Source: Isochrysis galbana
Taxonomy: Eukaryota; Haptophyta; Isochrysidales; Isochrysidaceae
Direction of reading: 5' to 3'
NCBI GenBank assembly: GCA_018136815.1
Contig: CM030935.1
Location: 2,454,192-2,518,191 of the forward strand
Length of the DNA: 64,000 nt
In this document: positions 21,060 through 31,739 of the stretch, in pieces
How the letters are laid out: the number at the start of each line of letters is the position of its first letter
Position numbering within the stretch: the stretch's first letter is position 1
Made by a program: the position numbers and the translations under genes
Notes under the pieces: model-generated
Database searches by the model: none
What the model saw: only the letters and a program-made list of their open reading frames with translations
What the model was told of the DNA's origin: nothing

Positions 21060-21580
21060 ACCACACACAGCTCGCACACGCGCTCTGCCAAGGGTCTGCG
21101 CGTCTGCGCGGCCAGGAGGCCAGCAGGCACCCCATCTCACCATACTGAGGCGGTGCCGCGCGTGATGGGCCAGCCCATCATGCGCAGCACCGTCATTTTG
21201 ATGGCTCGCGGCCAGCCGCGAGCACTGCAGGGGCGCGAGAGGCTGGCAGCAGATGTCAGCAGGGGCGAGGTGGAGGGCGCAGGCGACGCAGTGCGCCCGC
21301 GCAGGGCTCTATACTGCCTGCCCGGGGGTAATCGTAATCGTGCCCGGGGAACGCAGGCGCGCGTCGCACAGCGCGACCTCTGGTGCTCTGCTGTGGTCGA
21401 CGTCGTTTCGCACGAGCGCGAAAACGTTTTCAGGTCTGTTGTTGAATGGCGTCGAAAATGTGCATATTTCTTACAAGATTCTGCCTAATATACCCATTAC
21501 CAATGTAATACCCTAAAAATCGCGTGATAAAACCTCAATCTTGACTTAGTGAATTTTCACCCTTAGAAGTTAAAAGGCGT
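21060..21580 (-). repeat. Dispersed repeat F, copy 2 (inverted relative to copy 1)
   Basis: This matches the reverse complement of 5,700-6,225, including CAATCTTGACTTAGTGAATT and CGTCGAAAATGTGCA. Small indels and substitutions separate the copies. No conserved ORF was found. Confidence 0.75.
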
Positions 21581-21639
21581 GTTGCTTAGCGTTTTCGGAC
21601 ATAACGTAAAAACAAAACTACAACCTGGTCCTCTTTCTC

Positions 21640-21880
21640 TTTCGACGGAACACGCACTTTCTGAACCACCAAATCCGCCCTCGGCGCCGCGCGCGGACCC
21701 CGCTACCACTGCACCCTTGCCCAAGCCTTCCCAAGTATCTTCAACCGCTACCCAAGTCGATAGGCCGCCTACGGACTACGGACGCGTGGGTTGCCAAGGA
21801 TGGAGTCTCAGGCTGAGAGTCCCTCAGGGCCTTACCCGGATCCTGGGGTCTGGGGTCAGCCCATCTCCATATTTCTGCGA
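21640..21880 (+). repeat. Repeat D, copy (proline-rich retroelement 5' ORF)
   Basis: It encodes PKPSQVSSTATQVDRPPTD, homologous to the copies at 62.4 kb (+) and 30.7 kb (-). The 3' part, GTTGCCAAGGATGGAGTCTC ... CAGCCCATCTCCA, also matches. This copy carries a short duplication (GGACTACGGACGCG) that shifts the frame. Confidence 0.7.
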
Positions 21881-21996
21881 TGGAGAGAGGGGGGCGCGAG
21901 GGCGCGAGGCCCCCATTGGCCTCCTCCTTATGAAAGTAGTTGAGCACGCACCATAAATAGCAAGAAGAAAATTGTTTTGGGGCCACGAATTAGTCG

Positions 21997-24251
21997 TTAG
22001 ACGCTCTTGCGGTAGTGATTAGGACGAGGCTTGCTATGGCTACGGTGGCGACCTTTTCTCAGCACTTGCGTCGCCGCTGGGGTCGCCTCATTCAGCTTGG
22101 ATACACTATTGTCAGTGAGGCTCTTGTCGCCTTTATCAGCAGGAGCATCCAATCGGGCTGACACCTCGCCGTCACGGTGTGGTTTTCCTCTTGTTCCACT
22201 TCCAGCAGGCGAGGCACTTGGCACAAGTGCGATCCCGCCAGTCCTATCCAATACTCGCCGAGCTGTGCGTCCACCTTCACCATCATTGTCCGGGGCAGCC
22301 GGTCCCCCTGATCTACCTGGATCATTACCTAATTTGAAAGATCGCCACGTATTTGAGCTTCGCAACGCTTGTCCAATTGGAACGGTTGTTCCAGCCATAG
22401 AAGGCAAGTTGACGCTAGGAGATAGGCCAACGGACGGCTCGCCGAGAGCAGCGCGACGAGCGGAGTCGGTGCTCGCATGTCGCGTTTTATTGTGAACTAC
22501 CCATGAAGAGACGAAGTGGTGGACACAGTACCTAAGAGGAGGGATAGAGTGCCGAGTGAAGATGCGAAGAAAGGGTCATGGCGTTCTTGGTGAACAGCCA
22601 ATGTCAAGGGAATCGGTCATATGCAGCCAAAACGCAGGAATAAGGGCCGGCAGGGCGGAACGTACGAGGCTGCAAGCTGTGCGAGTGTTTGCGGGGAGGC
22701 GTCCCGTCCGCGCTTTTGTTCTGGCAGAAGTGGGTGCCAAACTGCAGATGGCATGATCCGTACACCCAGCGCGTTAAGCATATCTGGACCGTTTTTGGCG
22801 GCACGATCAACTCCGAGAGCTAGACCCCTCCCGTTCCGTTGATGAGACTCTCGAATACCCCCCAAGGCGCCCAAGTGCTCCAGTCTGGGGACCGGTGCGC
22901 CGCCTTGCCCTGTATAGTTTCCACCCGCATCAAGCACCTCGATGGCTGCGCGTAATAGCCCGGGCCCTGTGGAGCGAATAACATCCACGTGTGATGTGGC
23001 GGAGGCGCCAATGGCAGCACGATCAAGTAGCAGATCGAAGACGATAGGCCAAATTTGGTGGCGGGCCTAAACAACAACCAGGAAAGAATGCAATGACTTC
23101 AGACCAGTGAGGAATTGGGACTCAGGCAACTCATGGCGCGCCGGCATGTAGGTATGTTCGAAATGTGAGTAAAAAGAAAGGGAAGGGGGTCATATGTGAA
23201 TGAATTCCGTTTAGCTGTGAGTGTTGCTTCGTCTCAGTGCTCCACAGTGGCTCTGTTGCCTCGTTGCTCTTGCTCGATGCTCACCTCACTGGCAAAGATT
23301 GCATTCGCTACCCCTCGTGACATATTGGTACCGACCTTGAAGGAGAAAACGGCGCGTGCCCCCGCCAAGACGGGCGCAAAAGGGCGAGAGCACTCATAGT
23401 CTAGATCGAGATAGACACCACCGTAGTGGTAAACAATAAAGTAACGAGCCGCATCAGATCGCTGGCGGGGCAAGGGCAGGTGTAACCTTAGCACTTCGCC
23501 ACCATTTTTATGGATGCTGGCGGCCACTCACCTGAATGTAAGATGGGTATGCGTCGTAGGCCTTAAGGAACCATCGGTAATCATTGGAGATCAGGTTACG
23601 TGATGTTTCATCAGTCCATCGCATAAGCGTCCAATCTGGATTGAGCTCAATCAAGCCAGCCTATTGTGTGAGGATTGAACACAGGACCTCACGTAGGATT
23701 ATGAAGACCGTGTAGTAAGGGGCATACGACAATAATGCATCTGGTCGATGTGTTGCATTCTCCGGGCTGTGCGTGCAAGCTGTAATCATGAGCACTACTT
23801 GAAATCGGCGCAACGTCCAGGATTTTCCAAGGAACTCGGGACACACCTGCCAACGCCAATTGAACATGTCCTTCGGAAACCCAGAGTCTCGCCAACATTG
23901 GTGGAACAGCTTGGGAATCGTGAGGTCCCCACGATATCCAAGCATCTGCAAGGCATCCCGGACGTCTCCTCCATTTTCGCCTCTCCTACTAGAGCCTGAC
24001 GAAAGCGTAGATGAAACCGTGGTATCCGGTCTCGTTCCCAATTCACCACCTGTTACACCTAGTACGTAGGCTGACGGGGACCGCCGTCCACGCCGCCGAT
24101 CTGCCTTCGAGGCATTGCTGCGATGATGGTGATGTTCAGGTGACTGATAAACATCGGCATCGTCGCTCCCAGCTAGGAAACCCGCAGTGCTTTCGTAATA
24201 GATAAGGACTGCGAATTGCAGAAGGAAAATAATGGCGAATACGCCACAGAT
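21997..24251 (-). CDS. GT32-family glycosyltransferase, type II membrane protein (5' exon not found)
   Basis: Exons on the complement are 24251-23847, 23660-23532, 23461-23285, 23066-22666 and 22531-21997, with GT-AG introns and consistent phases. They give 548 aa plus a missing start. GT32 enzymes are Golgi sugar transferases (mannosyl-, galactosyl- or related). Evidence: an N-terminal hydrophobic anchor (VFAIIFLLQFAVLIYY), IPKLFHQCWRDSGFP, LNPDWTLMRWTDE, RYFIVYHYGGVYLDLDYEC with the catalytic DxD, STGPGLL, and YCVHHFVSSWV near the usual family end. The last about 160 residues are a low-complexity tail. No in-frame ATG precedes the anchor exon; a TAG ends the frame at 24,252-24,254 and forms a splice acceptor, so the start codon lies in an upstream exon. 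Donor specificity is unknown. Confidence 0.88.
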
Positions 24252-24654
24252 CTACGGAGAGGGATGCAGCGAGAGATGGTGGAGATAGAAATAGAGATAC
24301 AGAGACAGAGACAGAGAGAACCATGTTGGCACACTCGCTCATCCTCCGCGGCACTCTTTAGCTGCAGACAGCAACAAACGGCGCACCCGCGAACGCAGCG
24401 GTCTGGCGGAAGAGGGCGCAACGTGCGGTTTAGGCTGTACGTCGACGACAACGGCCGCTTCCCGCTTCTGCTTATATGTCCCACCGTGCGCGGGACGAGC
24501 CGCCATCGCTGCCGCGGGCGCGCCGCGCGCGCTTTCCCGACCACATTCACGCCGCGCAGTCGACAATTTCACAGCGTGTGTCCGCGCCGGGCTCGAGCAT
24601 CCACCCAAACTTGCAGAATAATTTGTAAAAGTAAAAGTATTTACTTGTCCCTAT

Positions 24655-24745
24655 CTCTAGTCAGGCATGGCGGGATTTTTGGGACTGAAAAGTTGTTTCC
24701 AATTAGCTAGTGGGGTTGACTAGGATACAACATTAATTATTATTT
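24655..24745 (+). repeat. Solo tail of family A4 type
   Basis: GTCAGGCATGGCGGGAT ... CCAATTAGCTAGTGGGGTTG ... ACAACATTAATTATTATT matches the last about 85 bp of copy A4 (20,862-20,947). No head is attached. It may be a heavily 5'-truncated copy. Confidence 0.7.
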
Positions 24746-25439
24746 GAGTAGTAAGAGTAAGGTTGCAATCCCCATTAATTGCTTAGGGTTAGGGTGGAGG
24801 AGAAACAGAGAATAATAGAGAATATGAATATGAGTATGATTCAACACATTTTTCATTTTTACTCAATACTTACTGTGGGGTACCCAAAGCGCGCTTCCCC
24901 CCTCCCCCTCTCCCCCCTGCTTTGCCCTGGTGAGCTCGATTGGCATTGGTTGACGCCTCACTGGCTCTGGCTCACTGGTCACCGGGTTTTCACCCAAGGA
25001 CCAATGATGAATGATGAGCTTGTGGGGAGTTCTAGCGGGCTAACGGCTGACGGGAGCCGAGAGCCTGCGAGAAGGGGGTACAACTAAATTTAAAAAAATC
25101 TCATCTGGGCGCGGTGCAACAAGGACATAGGACTCACATGTAGAGATGTAGAGAGCAAATGCTCTCTGGGACAGGACACCCCATCACCGCATCACCGCGA
25201 GCCGCGAGCTACAGTCTATCAAGTGTGTAATCCATAATCCATATTCTTAGAAAGGTAGCGTGGACACAATACCGTAGGAACTCTAGCAAGTGTGAACGTG
25301 GAGTGGCGGGCGCTCCCCCACGCCTGCCCCTCCTCGTCGGCATCTCTCTCCATCCCCGGCGGGGGGGCCAGGATTGGGAGGACCTCTCACGCTCGCTCTC
25401 CATTCCCTTCAGACACTTGTGGTGACTTCCTTCAGGAGG
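24746..25439. other. Intergenic, possible 5' exon/UTR of FkbM gene
   Basis: No recognisable gene. TTAGGGTTAGGGT (24,783) is only two telomere-like units. CATTCCCTTCAG just before 25,413 looks like a splice acceptor in front of the methyltransferase frame, so an upstream non-coding or short coding exon is possible. Confidence 0.4.
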
Positions 25440-26255
25440 ATGGTATCGAGGCCGCCCGTGGGGCACAGGGCTGCCGGCGCTGCGGCACTTGGCGAACCCC
25501 TCGAGCTGCTCTCAGGACCGCCTCTGTTCGACGGCTGCCGCCTTCGCTACTTAGATCTGGGCACCAATGTCGGCGAACGTCTCAGATCGATGTACGCCGA
25601 CCTGGATCGACCGCCAGGTAAGCACGAGCAGCTCTTCGAGCATGAGAATAGGACGGGCGTCTGCACGGTGGGATTCGAGCCGAATCCGCACCACGCCCGT
25701 GCCCTCGCCCATGTGCAAGAGGAGTTGAGATCCCGGGGTCATCGGGTCACTGTCATTCCAGCAGCGATTGGCGCGGCGAATATTTCGCGAGCAGATTTTT
25801 ACTCAGACCTTAATCCTGCCAAACACGAATGGGGAGCATCTCTCATTCATTGGAGCCACCGAATGAATTCCAGGGACAGCTTTCAGGTGCCCGTCATCGA
25901 GCTCGATTGGCTCCTTCGGTACCATCTGGGTGCTGCTTCACATGGATCACTCGAGACGCTCACTCTGATGAAAATGGATGCAGAAATGGCGGAATACACC
26001 GCACTCCCTGCCGCAATTCACTCGGGATCCTTATGCGCGACGGTGGATGAGCTGCAACTGGAACAACACGACCACCTCTTTAGGGCGGCCATTGCTAAAA
26101 ATGTGAGCTTGCTCAGTGTGCATCCCCTGACATTTGTTGAGGTCCAACAATTCAAGGCACCCCTCGCTTCTGCTCTAAAACGCGTCATAGAGACTAGACG
26201 TGAAGGGAGGTGCAGGACTGTGATCAAGCCCCTCAGTATCCATGGCACACGCTAA
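25440..26255 (+). CDS. FkbM-like SAM-dependent methyltransferase
   Basis: From ATG 25,440 the ORF gives 271 aa; the frame is open upstream to about 25,374 but without an ATG. FkbM-domain proteins are class I O-methyltransferases acting on sugars or small molecules. Visible signatures are LRYLDLGTNVGERL (SAM-binding motif I, residues about 36-48), VGFEPNPHHARAL (acidic ribose-binding residue at the end of strand 2), VTVIPAAIG, and LTLMKMDAEMAEYTAL (motif IV-like; usual form K-x-D-x-E). The C-terminal part also fits the family. No signal peptide is visible from this start. A splice acceptor-like CTTCAG at 25,407-25,412 leaves open a longer N-terminus. Confidence 0.82.
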   Translation: MVSRPPVGHRAAGAAALGEPLELLSGPPLFDGCRLRYLDLGTNVGERLRSMYADLDRPPGKHEQLFEHENRTGVCTVGFEPNPHHARALAHVQEELRSRGHRVTVIPAAIGAANISRADFYSDLNPAKHEWGASLIHWSHRMNSRDSFQVPVIELDWLLRYHLGAASHGSLETLTLMKMDAEMAEYTALPAAIHSGSLCATVDELQLEQHDHLFRAAIAKNVSLLSVHPLTFVEVQQFKAPLASALKRVIETRREGRCRTVIKPLSIHGTR

Positions 26256-26413
26256 CACGCGCTAATCGTGCGGCATGAATACTGAGAGTAGGCTGGAAGC
26301 CCGCCGCTTGCGGATGGTCTCAACGGTCTGGTAAAACAGCCCGGTAATCACACTGTACACGGTACACTGTCGCGTCAAAGGGCTGCATTGTGGTGGGTGC
26401 GTTGTGATGCGCA

Positions 26414-26926
26414 ATGCGCGCGTGTTTCTTCGAGCTTCACGCGCTATGGCTGATCAGTGTGGGCAAGCTGTTGCCACAGCTGCGCAACCTCGACGCCCGC
26501 ACGATGATCAACGCAGAGCGCCACCTCGCCCAGGAGTGCATCGACATCCTCGAACTGCTGGACCAGCTCTATCGCTGCTACAGGATGAATTGGAGCGTCT
26601 TCGAGGCGATGGCAAATGAACTGTATTCAGTCATCGGCACCGAGAGGCGTATGGACACGGACGACGGACGACATGTTCACCCAGCTGCTGCGGCTGGCAC
26701 AGAGTGCCACCGGCGCGGCGATCACGCAGCCGCATCCGGGCGACATGCAGGAGTTCATCCTCTCCATTGCGACCTGGCTCAACCAGCAGATCGAGGAGAG
26801 CTGGGTAGCCACCGGCTCAGCCGCTGGTACTTGTACCACTTCATACCCGTGCGGCGGCAAGAAAATCTGCCGCCTCACAAAGGAGCAAGGAGAGGGAAGG
26901 ACGCTGCGGGGGTGGGGAGCCACTGA
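26414..26926 (+). pseudogene. Unknown ORF with 7-bp duplication frameshift
   Basis: The frame from 26,414 reads ELHALWLISVGKLL ... AERHLAQECIDILELL ... MANELYSVIGTERRMDTDD, an amphipathic helical pattern, and then turns into a His/Arg-rich shadow. A second frame continues the helical pattern from DMFTQLLRLAQSATGAAI to IATWLNQQIEESW. The switch lies at a perfect tandem duplication CGGACGA CGGACGA (about 26,659-26,672). Deleting one unit joins the frames as TDDMFTQLL. The family is not recognised. It could be a decayed gene, an allele, or two exons of a live gene. Confidence 0.45.
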
Positions 26927-26929
26927 GAT

Positions 26930-27440
26930 AAGAGTGTATTTCCTAGCAACGTGTCGTCTATCACGACACACGAAACGCGCAATAATGATCATAATACATG
27001 TCAGCCATGTCCGCTAGCTACTTGAGCACAGCTAGCAGCTACCTCTAGTGCCAGTGCTCATGACTCATGGATGCACCACTGCCACCAGCAAACCTCACCC
27101 ACGATATGTACCATGCATGCACACAGACATGCACATGCTGCAGGACCACACTATCATTACACCATGAAGCAACATCACAGCAGCATACGAGTATGCCACA
27201 TGATCGAATATGGCGAGCACAAATGCATAGAAGTCAGCACAATTCCATTGCATGTGAGAGGCGTTGTGTCAAAGTGCCATCAATACGGCTATCAAGCAAG
27301 CGATAGTTAGGAGCACTCGATGCTTCCCGCCACGCTCTATGGCGTGTACTCCATAGGCGTCGCAAGTCAATAAATGTGTTCATAAGTACCATGTCATGCG
27401 TGATGCATACAATATTGGCTGTAGCGTTATGAGCGCGGGT
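26930..27440. other. Intergenic, nothing recognised
   Basis: CA/TG-rich sequence with GCATGCACACAGACATGCACA-like words near 27,113 and small ORFs. No domain, RNA gene or element end was seen. Confidence 0.4.
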
Positions 27441-27442
27441 GC

Positions 27443-28078
27443 CTATTGCACCGTGGCCGATGATGATACCGTTGCGTCCATCCACTGAGGGAATGAAAAT
27501 GCAGGCGCTATAGGGTCATGCTTCAAGCAGAACTCGGACAAGGTGGGAAAGACCGGCAAGCAACCTTCGGCCTCAAAACTTGTCGGGAGATGGTCCAACG
27601 CGTCCTCGATTTGATCCTCCGTAGTGGCGGGGGGCGATGGGTATTCATCCGGCTCCCCGTGTGAATGGCAATATGCTGTGACTTCATGGAATAGCGGAAA
27701 GCGACGAGATCCATTGGTGGCGGTCGTCACCGTCTCGAGGTGCTCCATGTCAAGCCTGCCGAGCACGCTCGAGGGAGAATTTTGCCTGTGGAGGAGAGAT
27801 GCCTTTCTAGCCGCATTGGGTGACGGGCATTCCACGAGAGGGTCATCGGGTGGCAAAGATATGCGTCCCAAGGCGCCAAAGTCAGTGTGGCTCAAGCGCC
27901 ACTCATCGGATTGAAAGGGATGGCAGCCAGTTCCCATGTTGAGCTCAATGGCCAGAGGTGACGTCAGCATCAAGGCGCCGGCCTGCGGGTCGAGCTCGCC
28001 CATCGTTCCCCATTCATCCACCCAGGAGTCCGGCTGCATGGTGCGAGATCCGTTCAAGCGAGCCGAAGAGAGCTCGAG
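27443..28078 (-). CDS. Hypothetical Ser/Pro-rich protein, last exon(s)
   Basis: The frame starts at a splice acceptor (CTCTAG before 28,078) and runs to a stop at 27,443, giving about 211 aa. Segments such as MGTGCHPFQSDEWRLSHTDF, LFHEVTAYCHSH, TTEDQIEDALDHL and FPTLSEFCLKHDPIAPAFSF have protein-like composition. No domain is recognised. The repeated pattern 'FHEVTAYCHSH' / 'LSEFCLKHD' hints at an internal repeat (hydrophobic-E-x-x-x-C-x-x-H). The 5' exon is not identified; G-runs on the plus strand at 28,157-28,172 and 28,399-28,430 give upstream coding-strand C-runs. Confidence 0.55.
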   Translation of the reverse strand, partial: LELSSARLNGSRTMQPDSWVDEWGTMGELDPQAGALMLTSPLAIELNMGTGCHPFQSDEWRLSHTDFGALGRISLPPDDPLVECPSPNAARKASLLHRQNSPSSVLGRLDMEHLETVTTATNGSRRFPLFHEVTAYCHSHGEPDEYPSPPATTEDQIEDALDHLPTSFEAEGCLPVFPTLSEFCLKHDPIAPAFSFPQWMDATVSSSATVQ

Positions 28079-28139
28079 CTAGAGGTCTTTGTCGGGCTTG
28101 CTCTCGGCGAATCCGTGTGGTGGGGGTCTGGCGAGGACG

Positions 28140-28955
28140 ATGGCTGCACGCGAGGGGGGGGGGGGGGGGGAAGGCGCGGAGGTGGGGACAACCGACCACA
28201 CGCTACGTTTTCTTGCGTTGTGTGGTTGTCCTCCCTTGTCCTCAGCGTTGGGGGCCCTCACGGCGATCATCTTACGTAAACTGGGGCGTTTCTCTGTGTG
28301 AGGAAGGGGCCGAGAGAGAGGGGCACCACGAGCGGACCTGATCGAACCTGAGCGGAATCGGACTCGATGCCCCTCCGCTGATGAAAGCGCGTACCGTGGG
28401 GGGGGGGGAGGAGGGGGGGGGGCGGGGAGGGGGTGCCTCTCCTCTTGATGAAGGGGCGATGCCGAGACACGTCGCGGAGCAACTCTGACGCAACTGACTC
28501 GCAAAGTAATGGGACCGAGCGCCAGCAGGCGGGGCCTGCGTGCCCCTGTGGGGCGGCCCCCGCGACTAAGCAGATCCCCTCGGCTTGATCCTAGCGGGGC
28601 CCTTGTTCCTTAGCCTGCTAGTTTCCAGAGGCTTCTAGAGCCCGGTCCCAGCCCCCCCCCACTCCCCCCGAGCCAATACCGCCTCGCTCGATGCCGATGC
28701 CTCGTTTTCTATGGGTGACTGAAGCCTGGCGTGGCCTAGACTAATTATGTTGTGCTAGGGCCATTTGTCAAGCTCCACCCTTAGAAACAAGGAGAAGGAG
28801 GCGAAAGGGGGGGGGGATGGATGGTGGCGGGTAAGCTTGAGCGCTTTGTGTGTGTGTGTGGGGGGGGGGGGGGGGGGGGCAGGGCGAGCGGCGCGCAGCG
28901 ACGAGCGACGAGCGAAGAGGCGAAGCGACGCCCCCCCCGCAGATGAATGCGACAT
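28140..28955. other. G-run rich stretch, no gene seen
   Basis: Long G-runs on the plus strand occur at 28,157-28,172, 28,399-28,430 and 28,860-28,879, with a C-run at 28,653-28,661. Overlapping ORFs are low complexity. Part is likely promoter/5' UTR of the minus-strand gene ending at 27,443. Confidence 0.4.
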
Positions 28956-29956
28956 TTATCTCTTAAGAGGCGGCTGGAAGCACCTGCAAAGGTGCTTCGA
29001 GACCCTTTTTTATTCCTAGCATATTGGCGGCCCCTTGGAGCCTAGAGAACACTAAAATTGAGCTGGAGCCTTGCCATCAATATGGAGGACTAGTCTTATG
29101 CATAAGATGGAGTCGCATCGCCCGAAATTTGCTCCCATGACCTGATCGGTGGCGATGCTGCCGACGAGCCGGCGTCGCACGTCGTTCACAACGCATGCTG
29201 CAGGAGATCGAGTAAGAGTTCACAACTCTCATCAAGATTATACGTGTCGGGGGCATTTATTGATGCTGAGTAATCTAAGCCTTACAAATCATACACAAGA
29301 TGAACTGCTCACAAACCCTTTGGACCAGAATATTTCATGGGCAAAGCGTTCCCCTTTGAGACAGACCACATACAAGCGAGCGGAGACGAGCACACAACAC
29401 ACAAAAGCATTCAGACTGCACGTGCGCGCATTGCAGTGGACTGCCTGCGCGTCGCCGTGGCCAGCGCGCAGGCAGCCCATATGTGTCTAGCCATAACACT
29501 CCCTGATCGGGCGCGCAGACACAGACAGCCTGCCGTAAAATTGCTGGCTCGTGCTCGTGCGCTGCGCCATTGCCGCTGCAGCAGCTAGCCGCCAACACCA
29601 GCAGCCACTCGCCCGCCACTGTGGCGATCGGAACGTGCCGACCCACAAACAAAGGCAACCAGGCTTGTCAGTCCCCCTTCCCACCGCCTAGATGTTCGCC
29701 CATCTGCTCGTGAAAGGTGAAGCACCTTTCGCGGAGCGCGCATGCAGCGCCGCCCAGGTGACACAAATGGTGACCTAGCTCGCGCTGCGCGTCGAGCTGG
29801 GGGCTAGGGCCAAGATATGATGGGTGAGGGGTATGGAGACGCCCTCCCATGCCGCTACAGCCGCCAACGAGGTGGTCTGAGAGGCATGGGAGGGCACGGC
29901 GCGGCGCGGCAACGGCGTGCAGCACCTCCGAAGGTGCTTCGCCTCTTAAGAGATAA
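28956..29956. mobile_element. Fold-back element with 17-bp terminal inverted repeats
   Basis: TTATCTCTTAAGAGGCG at 28956-28972 is repeated in inverse orientation at 29940-29956. Just inside, each end carries a small hairpin of the form GAAGCACCT-nnn-AGGTGCTTC. The roughly 970-bp interior has no recognisable transposase. The right end abuts the TA of the Stowaway-like element at 29,957. No clear target-site duplication was identified, so the exact limits are uncertain. Confidence 0.6.
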
Positions 29957-30429
29957 TACTACCTCCGTTCCAAAACTCAGGATCCAGGGAAATGTTTTTT
30001 AGAGGGGGTCACAAAATGAGATTCGAATGATCGAGACATGTTGCGGGTACATTGGGGCGTATGCCAGATGCGATGGAAGAGAAGACAGCATGACGAAAAC
30101 AAAAGAAATGATGAGTTTTCATTTCAAAAAGTTGCGCGCGGCGCGAACCGCGAACCGGCGCGGGTGGCTGGCTGCCGCGCTTTTGCCCTCTGGCCCTGAG
30201 GAGGCAAAGGAGTTGGTTCGAGAGAGTGCTCTATGAACACGCTCATAACATCACCTTGGCGCAGGCATTTGTTTGACACCAAGCGCTGGGTGTTGGCAAA
30301 GATTGTGGAGGTAAATGGTGGGGATGAGTGTATGATTTGCCGCACGGAGCGTTCGTTCTGACAGTGAATAGAGTACGTATGCTTGTCGCATTGGCACTAG
30401 GCATAGCCGCATACTAATGACCTGACAAG

Positions 30430-30778
30430 CTCTCTTATGTTAGGCCCCAATGTACCCTCCCCAACACCATACCTTTGATGGAGCCCCTAGTTGAAGTTTG
30501 TGGCCCTTCCATTCTACCCAAAGCGTTGTGGAGATGGACTGTTCCCAGGATCCGGGTAAGGCTCCTGAGTGAGACTCCATCCTTGGCAACCCACGCGTCC
30601 GTAGGCGGCCTATCGACTTGGGTAGCGGGTGAAGATACTTGGGAAGGCTTGGGCACGGGTGCAGTGGTGACGGGGTCCGCGCGCGGCGGCGAGGGCGAAT
30701 TTTGCGGTGCAGAGGGTGGTGATGGGTCCATACATAGGAACAGATTGAGTCAATCTCTAGTGGGTGATTACTAGCGAG
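30430..30778 (-). repeat. Repeat D, copy interrupted by a retroelement
   Basis: On the minus strand it starts near TAATCACCCACTAGAGA and encodes a protein beginning MDPSPPSAPQ, with KPSQVSSPATQVDRPPTDAW. The upstream part of the same repeat continues beyond the insertion at 31,697-31,775, and matches 62,280-62,370. Confidence 0.75.
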
Positions 30779-31696
30779 CAACCTACTTTTATAAGTGGGG
30801 GTCAATGGGGGCCTCGCGCCCCCCCTCTCCATCGCGGACACCCCCCGGGGTGGGCCCGTACAATCAACCCCAGCCCCTGCCCTTTGGCAGGGGCTGGGCA
30901 ATCAACACTCTGGTCCAGACCCCTAGTGGGCGCGGGCCGAGACTCGCACTCCCACGCCCAGCATGGGCCTGCCCTCGAGCTGACTCCCCCCCCTCCCCTG
31001 GTCGCCAGGCATACAGAGGCCACTGGGAGGCTCCAATGGCCAGCGTGGCAAGCGTGGGAGAGGCAGGGGGGGCCAGGGGCTGAGCCCCAGCCTCCACTGC
31101 CCCCTGAGCTGCCCTTGCTGGCCCTCTGGGAGCCCCCAAAGGCCCTCTGAGAGCAGGCCGTGGCGCGCCGCATGGCGACGCGCCGCAGGGAGAGGGGCGG
31201 AGGAGAATGGAGAGAGGGAGAGGGGGGAATCTGCGCCCCCCCCGATGGAGTGCGGTAAGAAACGGGCCCCGTTTGCGTTAGCAAACGGGCGAAGGGGGGC
31301 GGTTGGCGACAGGAGGGGCGAGAAGAAGGGAATGGCTCAAGACGTCCCTGTGGCAGGTATCGGGGGGCGCAGTCATTTATTTCTTCGAGGACTGCTCGCG
31401 GCGCGAGCTGTAAGGGCCGTTCTGCTTCACGACGAGAGGTCCCTCCCCCCCCCCCGGTGTTTTTCCCCGGAGAGTCGGCCGGCGTCGACCGGTCCGCCTC
31501 AATGGGTTTTCCCTCATTGTAACTTGTGGGGAGTTATAATGGGAGCCGGGGGTTTGCGAGGGGGGAGATTTGAAGGGATACATTGGTGTATGTGTCTGTG
31601 CCATCACTTCAAGGCGTGCGGGCAAGTGCGCTGAGGGGTGTCGTGATAGTACCGGGCTAGTGGGAGTAGTGGTACTAACGCTCAGTTGTTTTATTA
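30779..31696 (+). mobile_element. Family A-related retroelement, divergent subfamily (918 bp)
   Basis: TGGGTGATTACTAGCGAG is present at 30761-30778 and 31697-31714, an 18-bp target-site duplication. The head CAACCTACTTTTATAAGTGG ... GGGGGCCTCGCGCCCCC keeps the family A layout (short AT-rich start, then a G/C hairpin) but differs in sequence. The end, AGTGGTACTAACGCTCAG followed by TTGTTTTATTA, is a third tail type. No coding capacity is convincing. Confidence 0.75.
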
Positions 31697-31739
31697 TGGG
31701 TGATTACTAGCGAGAGACCACACACAAGGCAGTAGGGGC

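Noticed and set aside
24783..24796. TTAGGGTTAGGG telomere-like sequence
   Set aside because: Only two units; not a telomere or a convincing interstitial array.
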